Assembly (NCBI RefSeq): GCF_000708285.2
Contig: NZ_JAUG01000005.1
Location: 51,815-115,814, forward strand
Length of the DNA stretch: 64,000 nt
Source: Pedobacter borealis DSM 19626
Lineage (GTDB): Bacteria > Bacteroidota > Bacteroidia > Sphingobacteriales > Sphingobacteriaceae
Reading direction: 5' to 3'
In this document: one piece after another, positions 36,788 to 45,775 of the stretch
Layout: each line of letters starts with the position of its first letter
Numbering within the stretch: the first letter of the stretch is position 1
Notes under the pieces: model-generated
Seen by the model: the letters and a program-made list of their open reading frames with translations, nothing else
Database searches by the model: none
What the model was told of the DNA's origin: nothing
Program-made: the position numbers and the translations under genes

Positions 36788-36890
36788 CCGGCGGTAACAG
36801 AGAGCGGGATAGCGTGAGAGTGGGTTTGATGTGGTGACGAGTGAGAGAAGACCGCCGGATTCTGAAGGCCCCTGCCCATCCGGGCAGGGG
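36788..36890. other. Structured region upstream of traE (leader or oriT candidate)
   Basis: CCGGCGGT (36788-36795) is inverted as ACCGCCGG (36851-36858), enclosing a G-rich 55-bp stretch. A perfect 9-bp hairpin follows (CCCCTGCCC 36869-36877 / GGGCAGGGG 36882-36890, 4-nt loop). No gene overlaps it. The hairpin has no T-tract, so it is not a normal terminator; a transfer-gene leader or a transfer origin is conceivable. Confidence 0.4.
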
Positions 36891-36957
36891 AACCACAGAA
36901 AATATATTGATACCAAAACAAGACAGATTTAAGGGATTAAATTTTAATCAGTGAAGA

Positions 36958-37290
36958 ATGGAAAATGTGAAGAGGGGATTAACACTATCCCACAAATTAA
37001 AACCAGTAGTGGCATTTATCTTAATCATGGGAACAGTTGTTTTTGCCCATGCACAGGATGGCAACGCAGGTATTACCGAGGCCACCAATAAGGTTAAAGG
37101 CTATTTCGCTACAGGGACGAACCTGATGTATGCGATCGGTGCAATTGTCGGTCTGGTCGGCGCGGTTAAAGTGTACAACAAGTGGTCAGCAGGCGAGCCC
37201 GATACAGCAAAGGTAGCCAGCTCCTGGTTCGGGGCCTGCATTTTCCTGGTCGTTGTTGCCACCGTGCTGAAAAGTTTCTTCGGCGTATAA
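36958..37290 (+). CDS. traE: Conjugative transposon protein TraE (DUF4134)
   Basis: A 110-residue membrane protein with an export signal (VVAFILIMGTVVFAHAQ) and then DUF4134 features: AGITEATNKVKGYFATGTNL, one hydrophobic stretch LMYAIGAIVGLVGAVKVYNK, and a second, CIFLVVVATVLKSFF, at the end. It corresponds to VirB2-like pilin-type subunits of Bacteroidota elements. It is the first tra gene, followed by two small paralogous proteins and traF. Confidence 0.93.
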   Translation: MENVKRGLTLSHKLKPVVAFILIMGTVVFAHAQDGNAGITEATNKVKGYFATGTNLMYAIGAIVGLVGAVKVYNKWSAGEPDTAKVASSWFGACIFLVVVATVLKSFFGV

Positions 37291-37319
37291 AAATCAACAA
37301 CAATTTAAATATATGAACT

Positions 37320-37682
37320 ATGGAACGGCAACTTCCTCTCGTAGATATTGCAGGCACCGCATTTTATGTCGATGTACTGCACGATGAACTCCGGCAAAAG
37401 GATAATCAAAAAAACAGAATCTCCTTTAATGTTTTCGATCAGGACGGTGACGGCTATACTTTCCTGTATGATACAGCGATCAAAAATGTCCCTGGCCCTG
37501 CAGAAGAGCTGACCCATATGAAGGAAAGTTATCAGTGGGTAACGCTGAAGGCCTTGATGGAACTGGACCCCAGAGGTATAGCACTGAAATATAAGATTCC
37601 GCTTTCCATCCTTTGTCCGGAGCTGGTGGAAGAAGACGAAGAAAATGAAGATGACTATGAAGAAGAATCTTTTTACCGATAA
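37320..37682 (+). CDS. Small tra-cluster protein, paralog A
   Basis: A 120-residue soluble protein with an acidic tail (EEDEENEDDYEEES). Its opening ERQLPLVDIAGTAFYVDVL matches the openings of the next gene (LPTIDLAGNTYTVDL) and of the gene at 41067 (QPVIDIKGQPYTINL), and LDPRGIALKYKI matches their LDPIGLARQYG and LDPVAMARDNG. The three are paralogs inserted around traF-traG. No signal peptide. Function unknown; probably element-specific cytoplasmic proteins. Confidence 0.75.
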   Translation: MERQLPLVDIAGTAFYVDVLHDELRQKDNQKNRISFNVFDQDGDGYTFLYDTAIKNVPGPAEELTHMKESYQWVTLKALMELDPRGIALKYKIPLSILCPELVEEDEENEDDYEEESFYR

Positions 37683-38175
37683 TCCGCTGGTCCGACGTAG
37701 ACTGGAAGACATTTTACCCACCATAGACCTTGCTGGTAATACCTACACAGTAGACCTGGAATCCAGGGCGCTTAAGGGTGAGGATAATATGGTGCCGCTT
37801 ATCGATCTGGATAACCTTGTGCTTGATAAAGATGGGTTAAACTACCTGTGTTTTTACCATCTGCCAACCAAGGCTCCGGTTATCATAGGCCCAAATATCA
37901 TAAGCCTGCCTGCCGATACAATCTATCTGAAAATTCCAGATGAACGGTTTCTTGACCCAATTGGACTGGCAAGGCAATACGGTATGGAAGATACCGCTCT
38001 GCTGGAGCTCTATCCTATCCGTGCCGATCTGAAAGCAGAAGTCATTGCGCTTGAGGATTCAGGGTTGCCTGAGCTCATTAAGATCAATCTGGCTAAAAAA
38101 AAAGCGCGGTCCAGTCGGATAACATTGGTCTGTAATCTTTTTAAAAAACCGGGGAAGAAAGCAAAGGGAATATGA
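37645..38175 (+). CDS. Small tra-cluster protein, paralog B
   Basis: A 176-residue soluble protein overlapping paralog A by 38 bp and overlapping traF by ATGA. In-frame ATGs at 37651 and 37657 are alternative starts. Core phrases: LPTIDLAGNTYTVDLESRAL, IYLKIPDERFLDPIGLARQY, ending in a basic tail (KKARSSRITLVCNLFKKPGK). It shares its pattern with the neighbours at 37320 and 41067, and the basic tail contrasts with paralog A's acidic tail. No known family. Confidence 0.75.
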   Translation: MKMTMKKNLFTDNPLVRRRLEDILPTIDLAGNTYTVDLESRALKGEDNMVPLIDLDNLVLDKDGLNYLCFYHLPTKAPVIIGPNIISLPADTIYLKIPDERFLDPIGLARQYGMEDTALLELYPIRADLKAEVIALEDSGLPELIKINLAKKKARSSRITLVCNLFKKPGKKAKGI

Positions 38176-38495
38176 CGGGCAACATTTCATACGAAATAAA
38201 TAAGGGGGTTAATCGCCCGATAGAATTCCGTGGGCTGAAAGCGCAATATATCTATTATCTCGCTGTAGGGCTTGCAGTTCTTTTGATCGGATTTTCCGCA
38301 ATGTATATAGCGGGGGTACCTGTTTACCTGTGCGTGCCGGTCGTGTTGTTGGCAGGATCGGGTTTATTCATAGGGGTGTACCGGTATAGCCATAGGTACG
38401 GCGAGTTTGGGCTCATGAAAGCCCTTGCTCACCGGCAGGTGCCCCACGCTATTTTATGCAGGACAAGGCAAGATTTAAGGACATTGAAAAAATAA
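38172..38495 (+). CDS. traF: Conjugative transposon protein TraF (DUF4133)
   Basis: A 107-residue membrane protein. It opens with SYEINKGVNRPIEFRGLKAQ, the DUF4133 signature, followed by two transmembrane helices (YLAVGLAVLLIGFSAMYIAG and YLCVPVVLLAGSGLFIGVYR) and a basic tail. It equates to a VirB3-like channel component. It starts at the stop codon of paralog B (ATGA overlap) and is followed 30 bp later by traG. Confidence 0.93.
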   Translation: MTGNISYEINKGVNRPIEFRGLKAQYIYYLAVGLAVLLIGFSAMYIAGVPVYLCVPVVLLAGSGLFIGVYRYSHRYGEFGLMKALAHRQVPHAILCRTRQDLRTLKK

Positions 38496-38525
38496 GAGGC
38501 ATTAACCAAAGCCAAAGCAGAAGAG

Positions 38526-41054
38526 ATGATTGTGATAATGATAATGGCAGGGTTCCTACTTGTTGCAGTATTGCTGCAGCATAAAGCACCGAAAGTAAAC
38601 AGCCGGGATTTAGAGAATATACTTCCGGTCTGGAAGATAGAAGATGACTGCCTTCTTTCCAGGAACGGCGATATAACGCTTGCCTTTGAGGTTGAGCTTC
38701 CGGAAGTTTTTTCGCTTTCCAACGATGAGTACGAGGCTTTGCACAATGCCTGGCTCAAAGCAGTTAAGGTACTTCCTGTAAATACCGTATTGCATAAACA
38801 GGACTGGTTCATCAAGGACAGCTATAAAGCTGTGCAGTCCGAAGGAAACAATTTTTTAAAACGGAGCGCTGAAAAGTTTTTCAATGAGCGGCCTTACCTG
38901 GACCACAACTGCTTTTTGATGCTGACATTAAAACCTGCAGGCCGCAGGGCTGCGAGCTCTGCCTACTCCAATTTACTTCGAAAAAATATAGTAGATGTGC
39001 CAGAGCAAAATGGTAAACAGCAGCAAGCCCTGCTGAACGCTGCCGGCCAGTTCTCGCGGATACTCAGCGATAGCGGGTTTGTCAAACTGCGCAGGGTAAC
39101 AGCCGATGAGCTATCCGGAACGGAGAAGCAGACCGGTATATTGGAGAGATATCTTTTTCTTTTGAACAGTCGGCAGCAGCCATTGCTAAAGGATATCATA
39201 TTTAAGCCTGATTGGAAAATCGGAGAAAATTATTGCCAGCTCTATAGTATTTCTGATACTGAGGATTTACCGGCAAGCTGTAGCCCGAGGGTTAACTATG
39301 ACCGGTATTCAACCGATAAAACAAAATTCTCTGTTGGCTTTGCTGCGCCTGTCGGTCAGCTGCTGCCCGTTAACCATATATACAATCAGTACCTGATCAT
39401 CAGCGATGTACCAAAAACGCTAAAGAGACTGGAGGCCAAACGCAGAAGACTACAATCCCTTTCCGCTTATAGCCGCGAAAATACCATCGGCAGGGATGCG
39501 ACAGCAGATTTTTTGAACGAAGCTATTGCCCAGGCACGGACGCCGATCAAAGCACATTTTAATTTACTCTGCTGGACTGATGATCACCAGGACATAAAGG
39601 AACTCCGTAATCAGACGGCGTCTTCGCTTTCGCAAATGGATATTGTTCCACGCCAGGAAAGCAGTGGCGCTCCACAGATCTGGTGGGCAGGGCTCCCAGG
39701 TAACGAAGGGGATTTTCCAGAAAATGAAACCTTTGAAACTTTTGCCGAACAGGCTTCCTGCTTTCTGAACATGGAAACGGCTTACCGTTCTTCAAAGAGC
39801 AGTTTTGGTATCCGCCTGGGTGATCGCATTACTGGAGTGCCAGTGCATGTCGATATATCGGATGAGCCGATGAGCAAACACATTATTACCAACCGAAATA
39901 AGATAGTGGTAGGCGGCTCAGGCTCTGGAAAATCAATGTTCATGAACCACATGCTTCACAGCTACGTACAGCAGGGCGCGCATTGTGTGGTAGTAGACGT
40001 GGGGCACAGCTATGAGGGATTATGCAAACTTCTGAATGGATATTACTTTACCTATAGCGAAGAAAATCCGATCAGATTCAATCCATTCTATATCCCGTCC
40101 GGAGAAGTGCTGGATACAGAAAAAAAAGAAAGTATAAAAACACTGTTGGTTGCTTTATGGAAACAGAACGATGAATCGTTCCGACGCAGCGAATACGTAG
40201 CTATATCAAATGCTCTCCAGTCCTATTACTTATACCTGGATAAAAACACGGCCATCTTCCCCTGCTTCGATAGCTTTTATACCTTTTTGCAGGTTGAGTT
40301 TATTAAGGAGCTGGAAAGTGACCGGGTTAAGGACCGGGACTTTGATATCCATAATTTCCTTTATGTTCTCAGGCCCTACTACAAGGGTGGAGAATTTGAT
40401 TACCTGCTCAATGCTACCGAAAATCTTGACGTATTACAGCAACCATTCGTGGTCTTTGAAATTGACACGATAGCCGGGCATCCCACGCTGTTTCCCGTCG
40501 TAACGCTCATTATAATGGAAATGTTCATTTCAAAAATGCGCAAGTTGAAAGGAATCCGTAAGGTGATCTGCATTGAGGAAGCATGGAAGGCGATAGCAAA
40601 GTCTGGCATGGCAGAATTCATGAAGTACCTCTACAAAACGGTGAGGAAATATTTTGGAGAGGCCATTACCGTAACGCAGGAAATAGACGATCTGATTACC
40701 TCGCCGATAATCAAAGAGGCTATCATCAACAACGCCGATTGTAAAATACTGCTGGACATGAAAAAATTCCAGAACAAATTTGAGCAGATCCAATCGGTGC
40801 TCGGTATGACCGATAAGGGCCGTGATCTTGTCCTCTCGCTCAATATATCAAATGATCCGGACCGGAAATACCGCGAGGTGTATATCGAACTGGGCAATCA
40901 GCTGATGAAGGTTTATGGCTACGAGCCTTCGGTAGAAGAATATTATGCCTATTCAACGGAACAGACCGAAAAAATGAAGGTACAGGAGTATACAGAAAAA
41001 TATGGCGATATCAGAAAAGCGCTGTCCGTAATTGCAGCGGAACAAGCAGCTTAA
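38526..41054 (+). CDS. traG: TraG-family conjugation ATPase (VirB4-like)
   Basis: An 842-residue ATPase that powers the type IV secretion channel. An N-terminal hydrophobic segment (VIMIMAGFLLVAVLLQHK) is followed by the TraG N-terminal domain (residues 25-430). Walker A GGSGSGKS lies near residues 463-470 (VVGGSGSGKSMFMNHML). Walker B is KVICIEEAWKAI near 680, and a C-terminal motif follows (VTQEIDDLI). Length and order match Bacteroidota TraG. The gene lies between traF and paralog C. Confidence 0.96.
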   Translation: MIVIMIMAGFLLVAVLLQHKAPKVNSRDLENILPVWKIEDDCLLSRNGDITLAFEVELPEVFSLSNDEYEALHNAWLKAVKVLPVNTVLHKQDWFIKDSYKAVQSEGNNFLKRSAEKFFNERPYLDHNCFLMLTLKPAGRRAASSAYSNLLRKNIVDVPEQNGKQQQALLNAAGQFSRILSDSGFVKLRRVTADELSGTEKQTGILERYLFLLNSRQQPLLKDIIFKPDWKIGENYCQLYSISDTEDLPASCSPRVNYDRYSTDKTKFSVGFAAPVGQLLPVNHIYNQYLIISDVPKTLKRLEAKRRRLQSLSAYSRENTIGRDATADFLNEAIAQARTPIKAHFNLLCWTDDHQDIKELRNQTASSLSQMDIVPRQESSGAPQIWWAGLPGNEGDFPENETFETFAEQASCFLNMETAYRSSKSSFGIRLGDRITGVPVHVDISDEPMSKHIITNRNKIVVGGSGSGKSMFMNHMLHSYVQQGAHCVVVDVGHSYEGLCKLLNGYYFTYSEENPIRFNPFYIPSGEVLDTEKKESIKTLLVALWKQNDESFRRSEYVAISNALQSYYLYLDKNTAIFPCFDSFYTFLQVEFIKELESDRVKDRDFDIHNFLYVLRPYYKGGEFDYLLNATENLDVLQQPFVVFEIDTIAGHPTLFPVVTLIIMEMFISKMRKLKGIRKVICIEEAWKAIAKSGMAEFMKYLYKTVRKYFGEAITVTQEIDDLITSPIIKEAIINNADCKILLDMKKFQNKFEQIQSVLGMTDKGRDLVLSLNISNDPDRKYREVYIELGNQLMKVYGYEPSVEEYYAYSTEQTEKMKVQEYTEKYGDIRKALSVIAAEQAA

Positions 41055-41066
41055 TAATAAAGAGAT

Positions 41067-41627
41067 ATGGAAAACCCGGCAGATTTTAATTATCCAGAGT
41101 TTGATGTCTCCTTCTATAAATCCCTTAAAGGAAAGGAGGCAGTAGCAGAGCGTTTGAAAGGACGTCAACCTGTTATTGATATAAAAGGCCAGCCTTATAC
41201 TATCAACCTCAGTTTTGGCCTGCTGGAACCGGCTGGTAATTTCACTATTGATGCCATTTACATAGGTAATATCGAGATGGATAGGGCTACCAAAAAGATC
41301 CCATTTTATTTCAATACGGAGACAAGGCAAAGGGTTTTCCTAGCCGATAATATTACCGAGTTTCCTAAAGATGTTGTCCGCGTAGAAATTCCCAATAAAT
41401 ATTTCCTTGATCCCGTTGCGATGGCCAGGGACAACGGAAGGGGTGCCGAGAATTACCGCGATTACGGAATACCACTGATAATGTACCGGAAAGCTGTCAT
41501 CATTCCTTTGGTAAAGACCGAACTGCTTTCAGTCGTAAACCGAAACAGGATGCGGGCCGGGATGGAAATACTACCACCAGAAAAACCAAAACATTCAGTA
41601 CAAAAGAAAAGGAGTATAAAAAGATGA
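41067..41627 (+). CDS. Small tra-cluster protein, paralog C
   Basis: A 186-residue soluble protein with the same pattern as the genes at 37320 and 37645: QPVIDIKGQPYTINLSFGLL, then VVRVEIPNKYFLDPVAMARDNG and a basic C-terminus (PKHSVQKKRSIKR). The longer middle (TKKIPFYFNTETRQRVFLAD) is the fullest version of the shared domain. It overlaps traI by four bases (ATGA), so it is coupled to it. Function unknown. Confidence 0.75.
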   Translation: MENPADFNYPEFDVSFYKSLKGKEAVAERLKGRQPVIDIKGQPYTINLSFGLLEPAGNFTIDAIYIGNIEMDRATKKIPFYFNTETRQRVFLADNITEFPKDVVRVEIPNKYFLDPVAMARDNGRGAENYRDYGIPLIMYRKAVIIPLVKTELLSVVNRNRMRAGMEILPPEKPKHSVQKKRSIKR

Positions 41628-42298
41628 AACGGATTTCAACAATCATTATGATATCGCTGCTATTGATAGCTCCTGTTTACAGGAGCCAGGCACAGATTCC
41701 TATAATTGATATCATCAAGGCAGGAATAAAAAAGGTTATCAAAGCAGTGGACCTGCAGATCCAGCGCCAGCAGAACAAGGTAATCTGGCTCCAGAACGCG
41801 CAGAAGACTTTGGAAAATGCGATGTCGAAGCTAAAGCTGAACGAAATATCGGAATGGACCGAAAAGCAGCGCAAGCTGTATGATGATTACTTCCAGGAGC
41901 TCAGGAAAGTAAAAAATGCCATTACCACCTACAAGAAGGTAAAGTCCATTATCAACCGTCAGTTACAGCTGGTGGAAGAATACAACAAGGCCTGGGGCCT
42001 GCTTAGACAGGACAAACATTTTAGCACCAAAGAGCTGGACTATATGTACGGGGTTTATTCGGGTATTCTTGATGAAAGCCTTAAAAACCTTGACCAGTTG
42101 TTTCTCGTCACAAATGCCTTTGTTACCCAGATGACCGATGGCAAGCGGCTGGAACTGATAGAGGCCGCAGGCAATAACCTTGAAAAGAACCTTACCGATA
42201 TGCGCGGCTTTAATAACCGCAATTACCGGCTTAGCCTTTCAAGGGCAGACGATATCGGACAGGCAGAAATACTGAAAAAACTCTACGGCTTACAATAG
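41624..42298 (+). CDS. traI: TraI-like conjugal transfer protein
   Basis: A 224-residue exported helical protein: signal peptide MKRISTIIMISLLLIAPVYR..QAQ, then long charged helices (QIQRQQNKVIWLQNAQKTLE; FQELRKVKNAITTYKKVKSI) typical of TraI (DUF4141) of Bacteroidota elements, related in role to VirB5. The end NRNYRLSLSRADDIGQAEIL..LYGLQ is shared in outline with two following genes (ending LLFGLQ and KIYGVN), so three related secreted helical proteins lie in a row. Confidence 0.8.
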   Translation: MKRISTIIMISLLLIAPVYRSQAQIPIIDIIKAGIKKVIKAVDLQIQRQQNKVIWLQNAQKTLENAMSKLKLNEISEWTEKQRKLYDDYFQELRKVKNAITTYKKVKSIINRQLQLVEEYNKAWGLLRQDKHFSTKELDYMYGVYSGILDESLKNLDQLFLVTNAFVTQMTDGKRLELIEAAGNNLEKNLTDMRGFNNRNYRLSLSRADDIGQAEILKKLYGLQ

Positions 42299-42304
42299 AC
42301 CATT

Positions 42305-42727
42305 ATGAAGCAAGAACATAACAGGGATGTCTCAGATTTCACATCCTTTATCTATCAGAAGGGATACCGAAAGCACTTCAGTATTGACCTGGTGGCAAAA
42401 GAGCGTATAGTCTTTGCAGGCAACCTATCAGATTGCCTCAAGAAAATCCTTAATTGGCTCAGCCGGGAAAATAATAGTGCAACTGGTTTTGAGCTTAGGA
42501 CAACTGCACCTTATGCCGATAATCTTGAATGCATTTTTAAGGTACGCTTTGATGAGGTAAAGGGTTTTCTGATCAATGGCGTCACCTTCCATGATAAAAA
42601 TTCTGGTCTCGATCACCGTTACAGTATAAGCAGCAATCACCAGATTCCAGGAGCCAATTCGGTTGAGGGACTTTTCCCAAAACCCAAACCCTGGGCACAT
42701 CGGTTAAAGGGGAAATTTAGGCCATAA
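42305..42727 (+). CDS. Hypothetical soluble protein in tra operon
   Basis: A 140-residue protein starting 6 bp after traI, without signal peptide. Core phrases: HFSIDLVAKERIVFAGNLSD and GFLINGVTFHDKNSGLDHRY; basic C-terminus (PKPWAHRLKGKFRP). No recognised family and no Cys pair of note. Compactness of the operon suggests it is expressed with the transfer genes. Confidence 0.7.
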   Translation: MKQEHNRDVSDFTSFIYQKGYRKHFSIDLVAKERIVFAGNLSDCLKKILNWLSRENNSATGFELRTTAPYADNLECIFKVRFDEVKGFLINGVTFHDKNSGLDHRYSISSNHQIPGANSVEGLFPKPKPWAHRLKGKFRP

Positions 42728-42760
42728 ACCCAGAGCGACCAAACTTTAATACCAATTCAG

Positions 42761-43405
42761 ATGAAAAAGCTACACACCATCACCTTAATGCTATTACTCT
42801 TTGCTACTGCTGCTTCAGCTCAGACCTGGGGCGAATGGTTCAACCAGAAAAGTACGCAGAGGAAATATCTGTTGGAACAGATCGCCGCACTACGGGTATA
42901 TAAAGGTTACCTGGAAAAAGGTTATGGTATCGTCAAAGATGGTACAGGGATCATCCGTGGTATTAAAAACGGCGACTTTAATATACATAGCGGTTTCTTT
43001 AACGGCCTTGAACTCGTCAACCCCAGGATCAAAAGCTATGATAAAGTGGAGGCCATTATAACCATGAACAATTCCATGATGCAGCAGCGGCAAAAAGCCC
43101 TGAGGATTGTCCAAAACAGCGGCCAATTTAGGCCAGATGAAATGAAAACCTTACGGTCGCTGTATTCGAACTTAAGCGAAGAAGCCGCAAAAGACCTCGA
43201 AGAACTGCTGCTCATAGTGCAGGATGGGCAGCTAAAGCTCAGTGATGATGAACGGATCAAGCGGATTGAAGAACTATACATCCGTATGCAGAACAAATCG
43301 GTGTTTCAGCGGAGCCTGAATAAAAATGTCACGGACCTGGTTTCGGGCAGAAAGCGACAGATAAAAGATGTACAGAATAGCAGGCTGCTTTTCGGTTTGC
43401 AATAG
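42761..43405 (+). CDS. Secreted helical tra-associated protein (TraI/TerB-like paralog 2)
   Basis: A 214-residue exported protein: signal MKKLHTITLMLLLFATAASAQ, then helices containing LRVYKGYLEKGYGIVKDGTG, GDFNIHSGFFNGLELVNPRI and LKLSDDERIKRIEELYIRM. Databases sometimes label this group TerB-like or TraI-like. It is a clear paralog of the next gene, with the same order of motifs (..KKGYDIASAGYGKI.., ..NFGIHELFLDGLLTVNPNL.., ..LRMSDDERLSAIDRLYDDM). Probably periplasmic, on the channel. Confidence 0.78.
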   Translation: MKKLHTITLMLLLFATAASAQTWGEWFNQKSTQRKYLLEQIAALRVYKGYLEKGYGIVKDGTGIIRGIKNGDFNIHSGFFNGLELVNPRIKSYDKVEAIITMNNSMMQQRQKALRIVQNSGQFRPDEMKTLRSLYSNLSEEAAKDLEELLLIVQDGQLKLSDDERIKRIEELYIRMQNKSVFQRSLNKNVTDLVSGRKRQIKDVQNSRLLFGLQ

Positions 43406-43470
43406 ACATGCGACCCCTAAAAAACCGGCCCGTCGGTTTTTTAAGACCAATGGAACCAATTTATACCACG

Positions 43471-44103
43471 ATGATGAAAAAAATTTTTATAGCATTACTC
43501 CTATGCTGCACGATGCAGCTACACCTTGTTTCCGCCCAATCGGCGGAGGTTCAGCAGTTACTGCTTAATGTAGAAAAGCTAGCCCAGTTAAAACAGATAT
43601 TGACCGATCTGAAAAAAGGTTATGATATCGCCAGTGCCGGCTACGGTAAGATCAAAGATATCTCGCAGGGTAATTTCGGTATCCACGAACTCTTTCTGGA
43701 CGGACTGCTTACCGTAAACCCGAACCTAAGAAAATACAGGCGGGTAGCGGATATTATCAGTTACCAGGTAAAACTGCTCAATGAATATAAGGCGGCCTAT
43801 AACCATTTCCGGGCCAGCGGCAGCTTTACCCCGGAAGAGCTCTCCTACCTAAGTAAAGTATATGGCAACCTTTTTAACCGGAGCCTGGAGAACCTTGATG
43901 AACTCGCTATGATCCTTACTGCAAGCGAACTCCGGATGAGTGATGATGAACGGCTCTCCGCTATCGACCGGCTCTATGATGATATGACCGAGAAACTCAG
44001 CTTCCTGCGGGCCTTTAATAAGAAGACCAGTGTACTCGATGTTCAGCGGCAGCAGCGCATTAAGGAGAACACTCAAATGAAGAAGATCTACGGGGTGAAT
44101 TAA
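43471..44103 (+). CDS. Secreted helical tra-associated protein (paralog 3)
   Basis: A 210-residue exported protein. The start is put at 43471 (MMKKIFIALLLCCTMQLHLVSAQ) since the upstream in-frame ATG at 43408 gives a 21-residue basic extension that would hide the signal peptide. It shares motif order with the gene at 42761: GYDIASAGYGKIKDISQGNF, LFLDGLLTVNPNLRKYRRVA, LRMSDDERLSAIDRLYDDMT. Ends KKIYGVN. Tandem duplication of the preceding gene is likely. Function inferred only from location. Confidence 0.78.
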   Translation: MMKKIFIALLLCCTMQLHLVSAQSAEVQQLLLNVEKLAQLKQILTDLKKGYDIASAGYGKIKDISQGNFGIHELFLDGLLTVNPNLRKYRRVADIISYQVKLLNEYKAAYNHFRASGSFTPEELSYLSKVYGNLFNRSLENLDELAMILTASELRMSDDERLSAIDRLYDDMTEKLSFLRAFNKKTSVLDVQRQQRIKENTQMKKIYGVN

Positions 44104-44138
44104 CAACAGGGATAACCTATAAAAAGTGAGATAAGAAA

Positions 44139-45131
44139 ATGTGCAGCAGAAAAATTTTAGGGTTGATTGTCATCTGTACGGTGGCACCCCTGGTATCCCA
44201 TGCCCAGGGCATGGCCAATAGTGTTTATAGTTTAAATGAAGTACTGGACCGCCTCTTCGATGAAATGTTGCCGCTCTGTGGCCGCCTAATAGGCGTTGGG
44301 CGGGTGATTGCAGGCTTCGCAGCATTGTGGTATATAGCATTCAGGGTCTGGAAACATATCGCAAAAGCAGAGTCTATTGATTTCTTTCCATTGTTAAGGC
44401 CTTTTGCCATAGGAATGACGATCCTTCTATTTCCCCAGGTTATTGCGCTGATGAATGGTGTACTAAAGCCTGTTGTGGTAGCAACCAAAGCAATGTCCGA
44501 GGACAGCCACAAAGCTATATTGTATAACATTGAGCAGCAGGAAAAGGCTGTGAAAGAAACACCTCCCGTAAGCATCTACCCCGGCGGTAATGATGACATG
44601 GAAAAATACGAACAGCCCGATGGCAGTTCGGACGAAAGCGGATTCTTTTCCGGGCTTAAGAGCGCTTTTAGCATTTTCAACATCAAGAGCATGATCAAGG
44701 TATTCATCTCTGAAGTGATGCAGATGCTCTATGCCGCCGCTGCCCTGTGTATCAATACCGTCAGGACCTTTTACCTTCTTATACTGGCCATACTTGGGCC
44801 GCTTGTGCTGGGCCTGAGCGTCTTTGATGGTTTTCAGCATACACTTTCCAGCTGGTTTGCCCGGTACATAAACGTATTTATGTGGCTTCCCGTCGCCAAT
44901 ATTTTTGGCGCGATTACTTCGAAGATCCTCGAAAATATGATGACCCTGGACCACGATTTTTCCAGTAGCGTGGCCTACATCATTTTTATGATCATCTCCA
45001 TCGTCGGATATACGACGGTCCCCAATGTTGCCGGCTACATCATCCAGGCCGGAGGTAAAGATACCCTCCTCCATAAAGTAAACCAGATGACCCAGACCGC
45101 CGGTAAAGCGGCTCTTGCCAGTGTGCTTTAG
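44139..45131 (+). CDS. traJ: Conjugative transposon protein TraJ
   Basis: A 330-residue polytopic membrane protein: signal segment ILGLIVICTVAPLVSHAQG, then VYSLNEVLDRLFDEMLPLCG, hydrophobic VIAGFAALWYIAFRVWKHIA, PLLRPFAIGMTILLFPQVIA, a long polar loop, then TFYLLILAILGPLVLGLSVF and SSVAYIIFMIISIVGYTTVP. This matches TraJ, the VirB6-like channel protein. It is part of the traI-J-K-L-M-N run. Confidence 0.93.
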   Translation: MCSRKILGLIVICTVAPLVSHAQGMANSVYSLNEVLDRLFDEMLPLCGRLIGVGRVIAGFAALWYIAFRVWKHIAKAESIDFFPLLRPFAIGMTILLFPQVIALMNGVLKPVVVATKAMSEDSHKAILYNIEQQEKAVKETPPVSIYPGGNDDMEKYEQPDGSSDESGFFSGLKSAFSIFNIKSMIKVFISEVMQMLYAAAALCINTVRTFYLLILAILGPLVLGLSVFDGFQHTLSSWFARYINVFMWLPVANIFGAITSKILENMMTLDHDFSSSVAYIIFMIISIVGYTTVPNVAGYIIQAGGKDTLLHKVNQMTQTAGKAALASVL

Positions 45132-45142
45132 AAAACCATTTA

Positions 45143-45772
45143 ATGCGAGAAATTATGTTCCGTCAATTGCAAAATATTGATTCGGCTTTTAAACACGTGC
45201 GCCTATTCAGCTTTGTGTTAATAGCCGCCTGTATGGTCATCTGTTGTTATGCCATTTTTGAAAGCTATAGGATGGTGACCACCGCGCAGGAGCGCATTTA
45301 CCTTCTGGCCAATGGCAAGGCCATTGAAGCACTTGCTGCCGACCGTAAAGACAATATTCCTGTAGAAGCCCGTGACCATATCGGTATGTTCCATCATTAC
45401 TTCTTTTCCCTCGATCCTGATGATAAAGTGATTGAGGCCAATATTAAAAAGGCGCTTTATCTCGCCGACGGGTCGGCAAAGAAACAGTACGACGACCTAA
45501 AAGAAGGCGGCTATTATTCAGGCATCATTTCAGGAAATGTAAGCCAGGAAATCGTCGCAGATAGCATAACGCTCAACATGGATGCCTATCCCTATTACTT
45601 TAAATATTATGGCGTGCAAAAAATGATCCGGCCAACGGCCATTGTCAGCCGTAGCCTGATTGCTGATGGCTATCTGCGCAATGTTGCCCGTTCGGACAAC
45701 AATTCTCACGGGTTCCTTATTGAACGCTGGCGCATTTTAGATAACAAAGATCTGGAGGTGCAAAAACGATAG
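45143..45772 (+). CDS. traK: Conjugative transposon protein TraK
   Basis: A 209-residue inner-membrane protein with one N-terminal helix (FSFVLIAACMVICCYAIFES) and a periplasmic domain matching TraK (YRMVTTAQERIYLLANGKAI; MFHHYFFSLDPDDKVIEANI; ARSDNNSHGFLIERWRILDN). It corresponds to VirB8-type assembly factors. It starts 11 bp after traJ. Confidence 0.94.
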   Translation: MREIMFRQLQNIDSAFKHVRLFSFVLIAACMVICCYAIFESYRMVTTAQERIYLLANGKAIEALAADRKDNIPVEARDHIGMFHHYFFSLDPDDKVIEANIKKALYLADGSAKKQYDDLKEGGYYSGIISGNVSQEIVADSITLNMDAYPYYFKYYGVQKMIRPTAIVSRSLIADGYLRNVARSDNNSHGFLIERWRILDNKDLEVQKR

Positions 45773-45775
45773 TAT

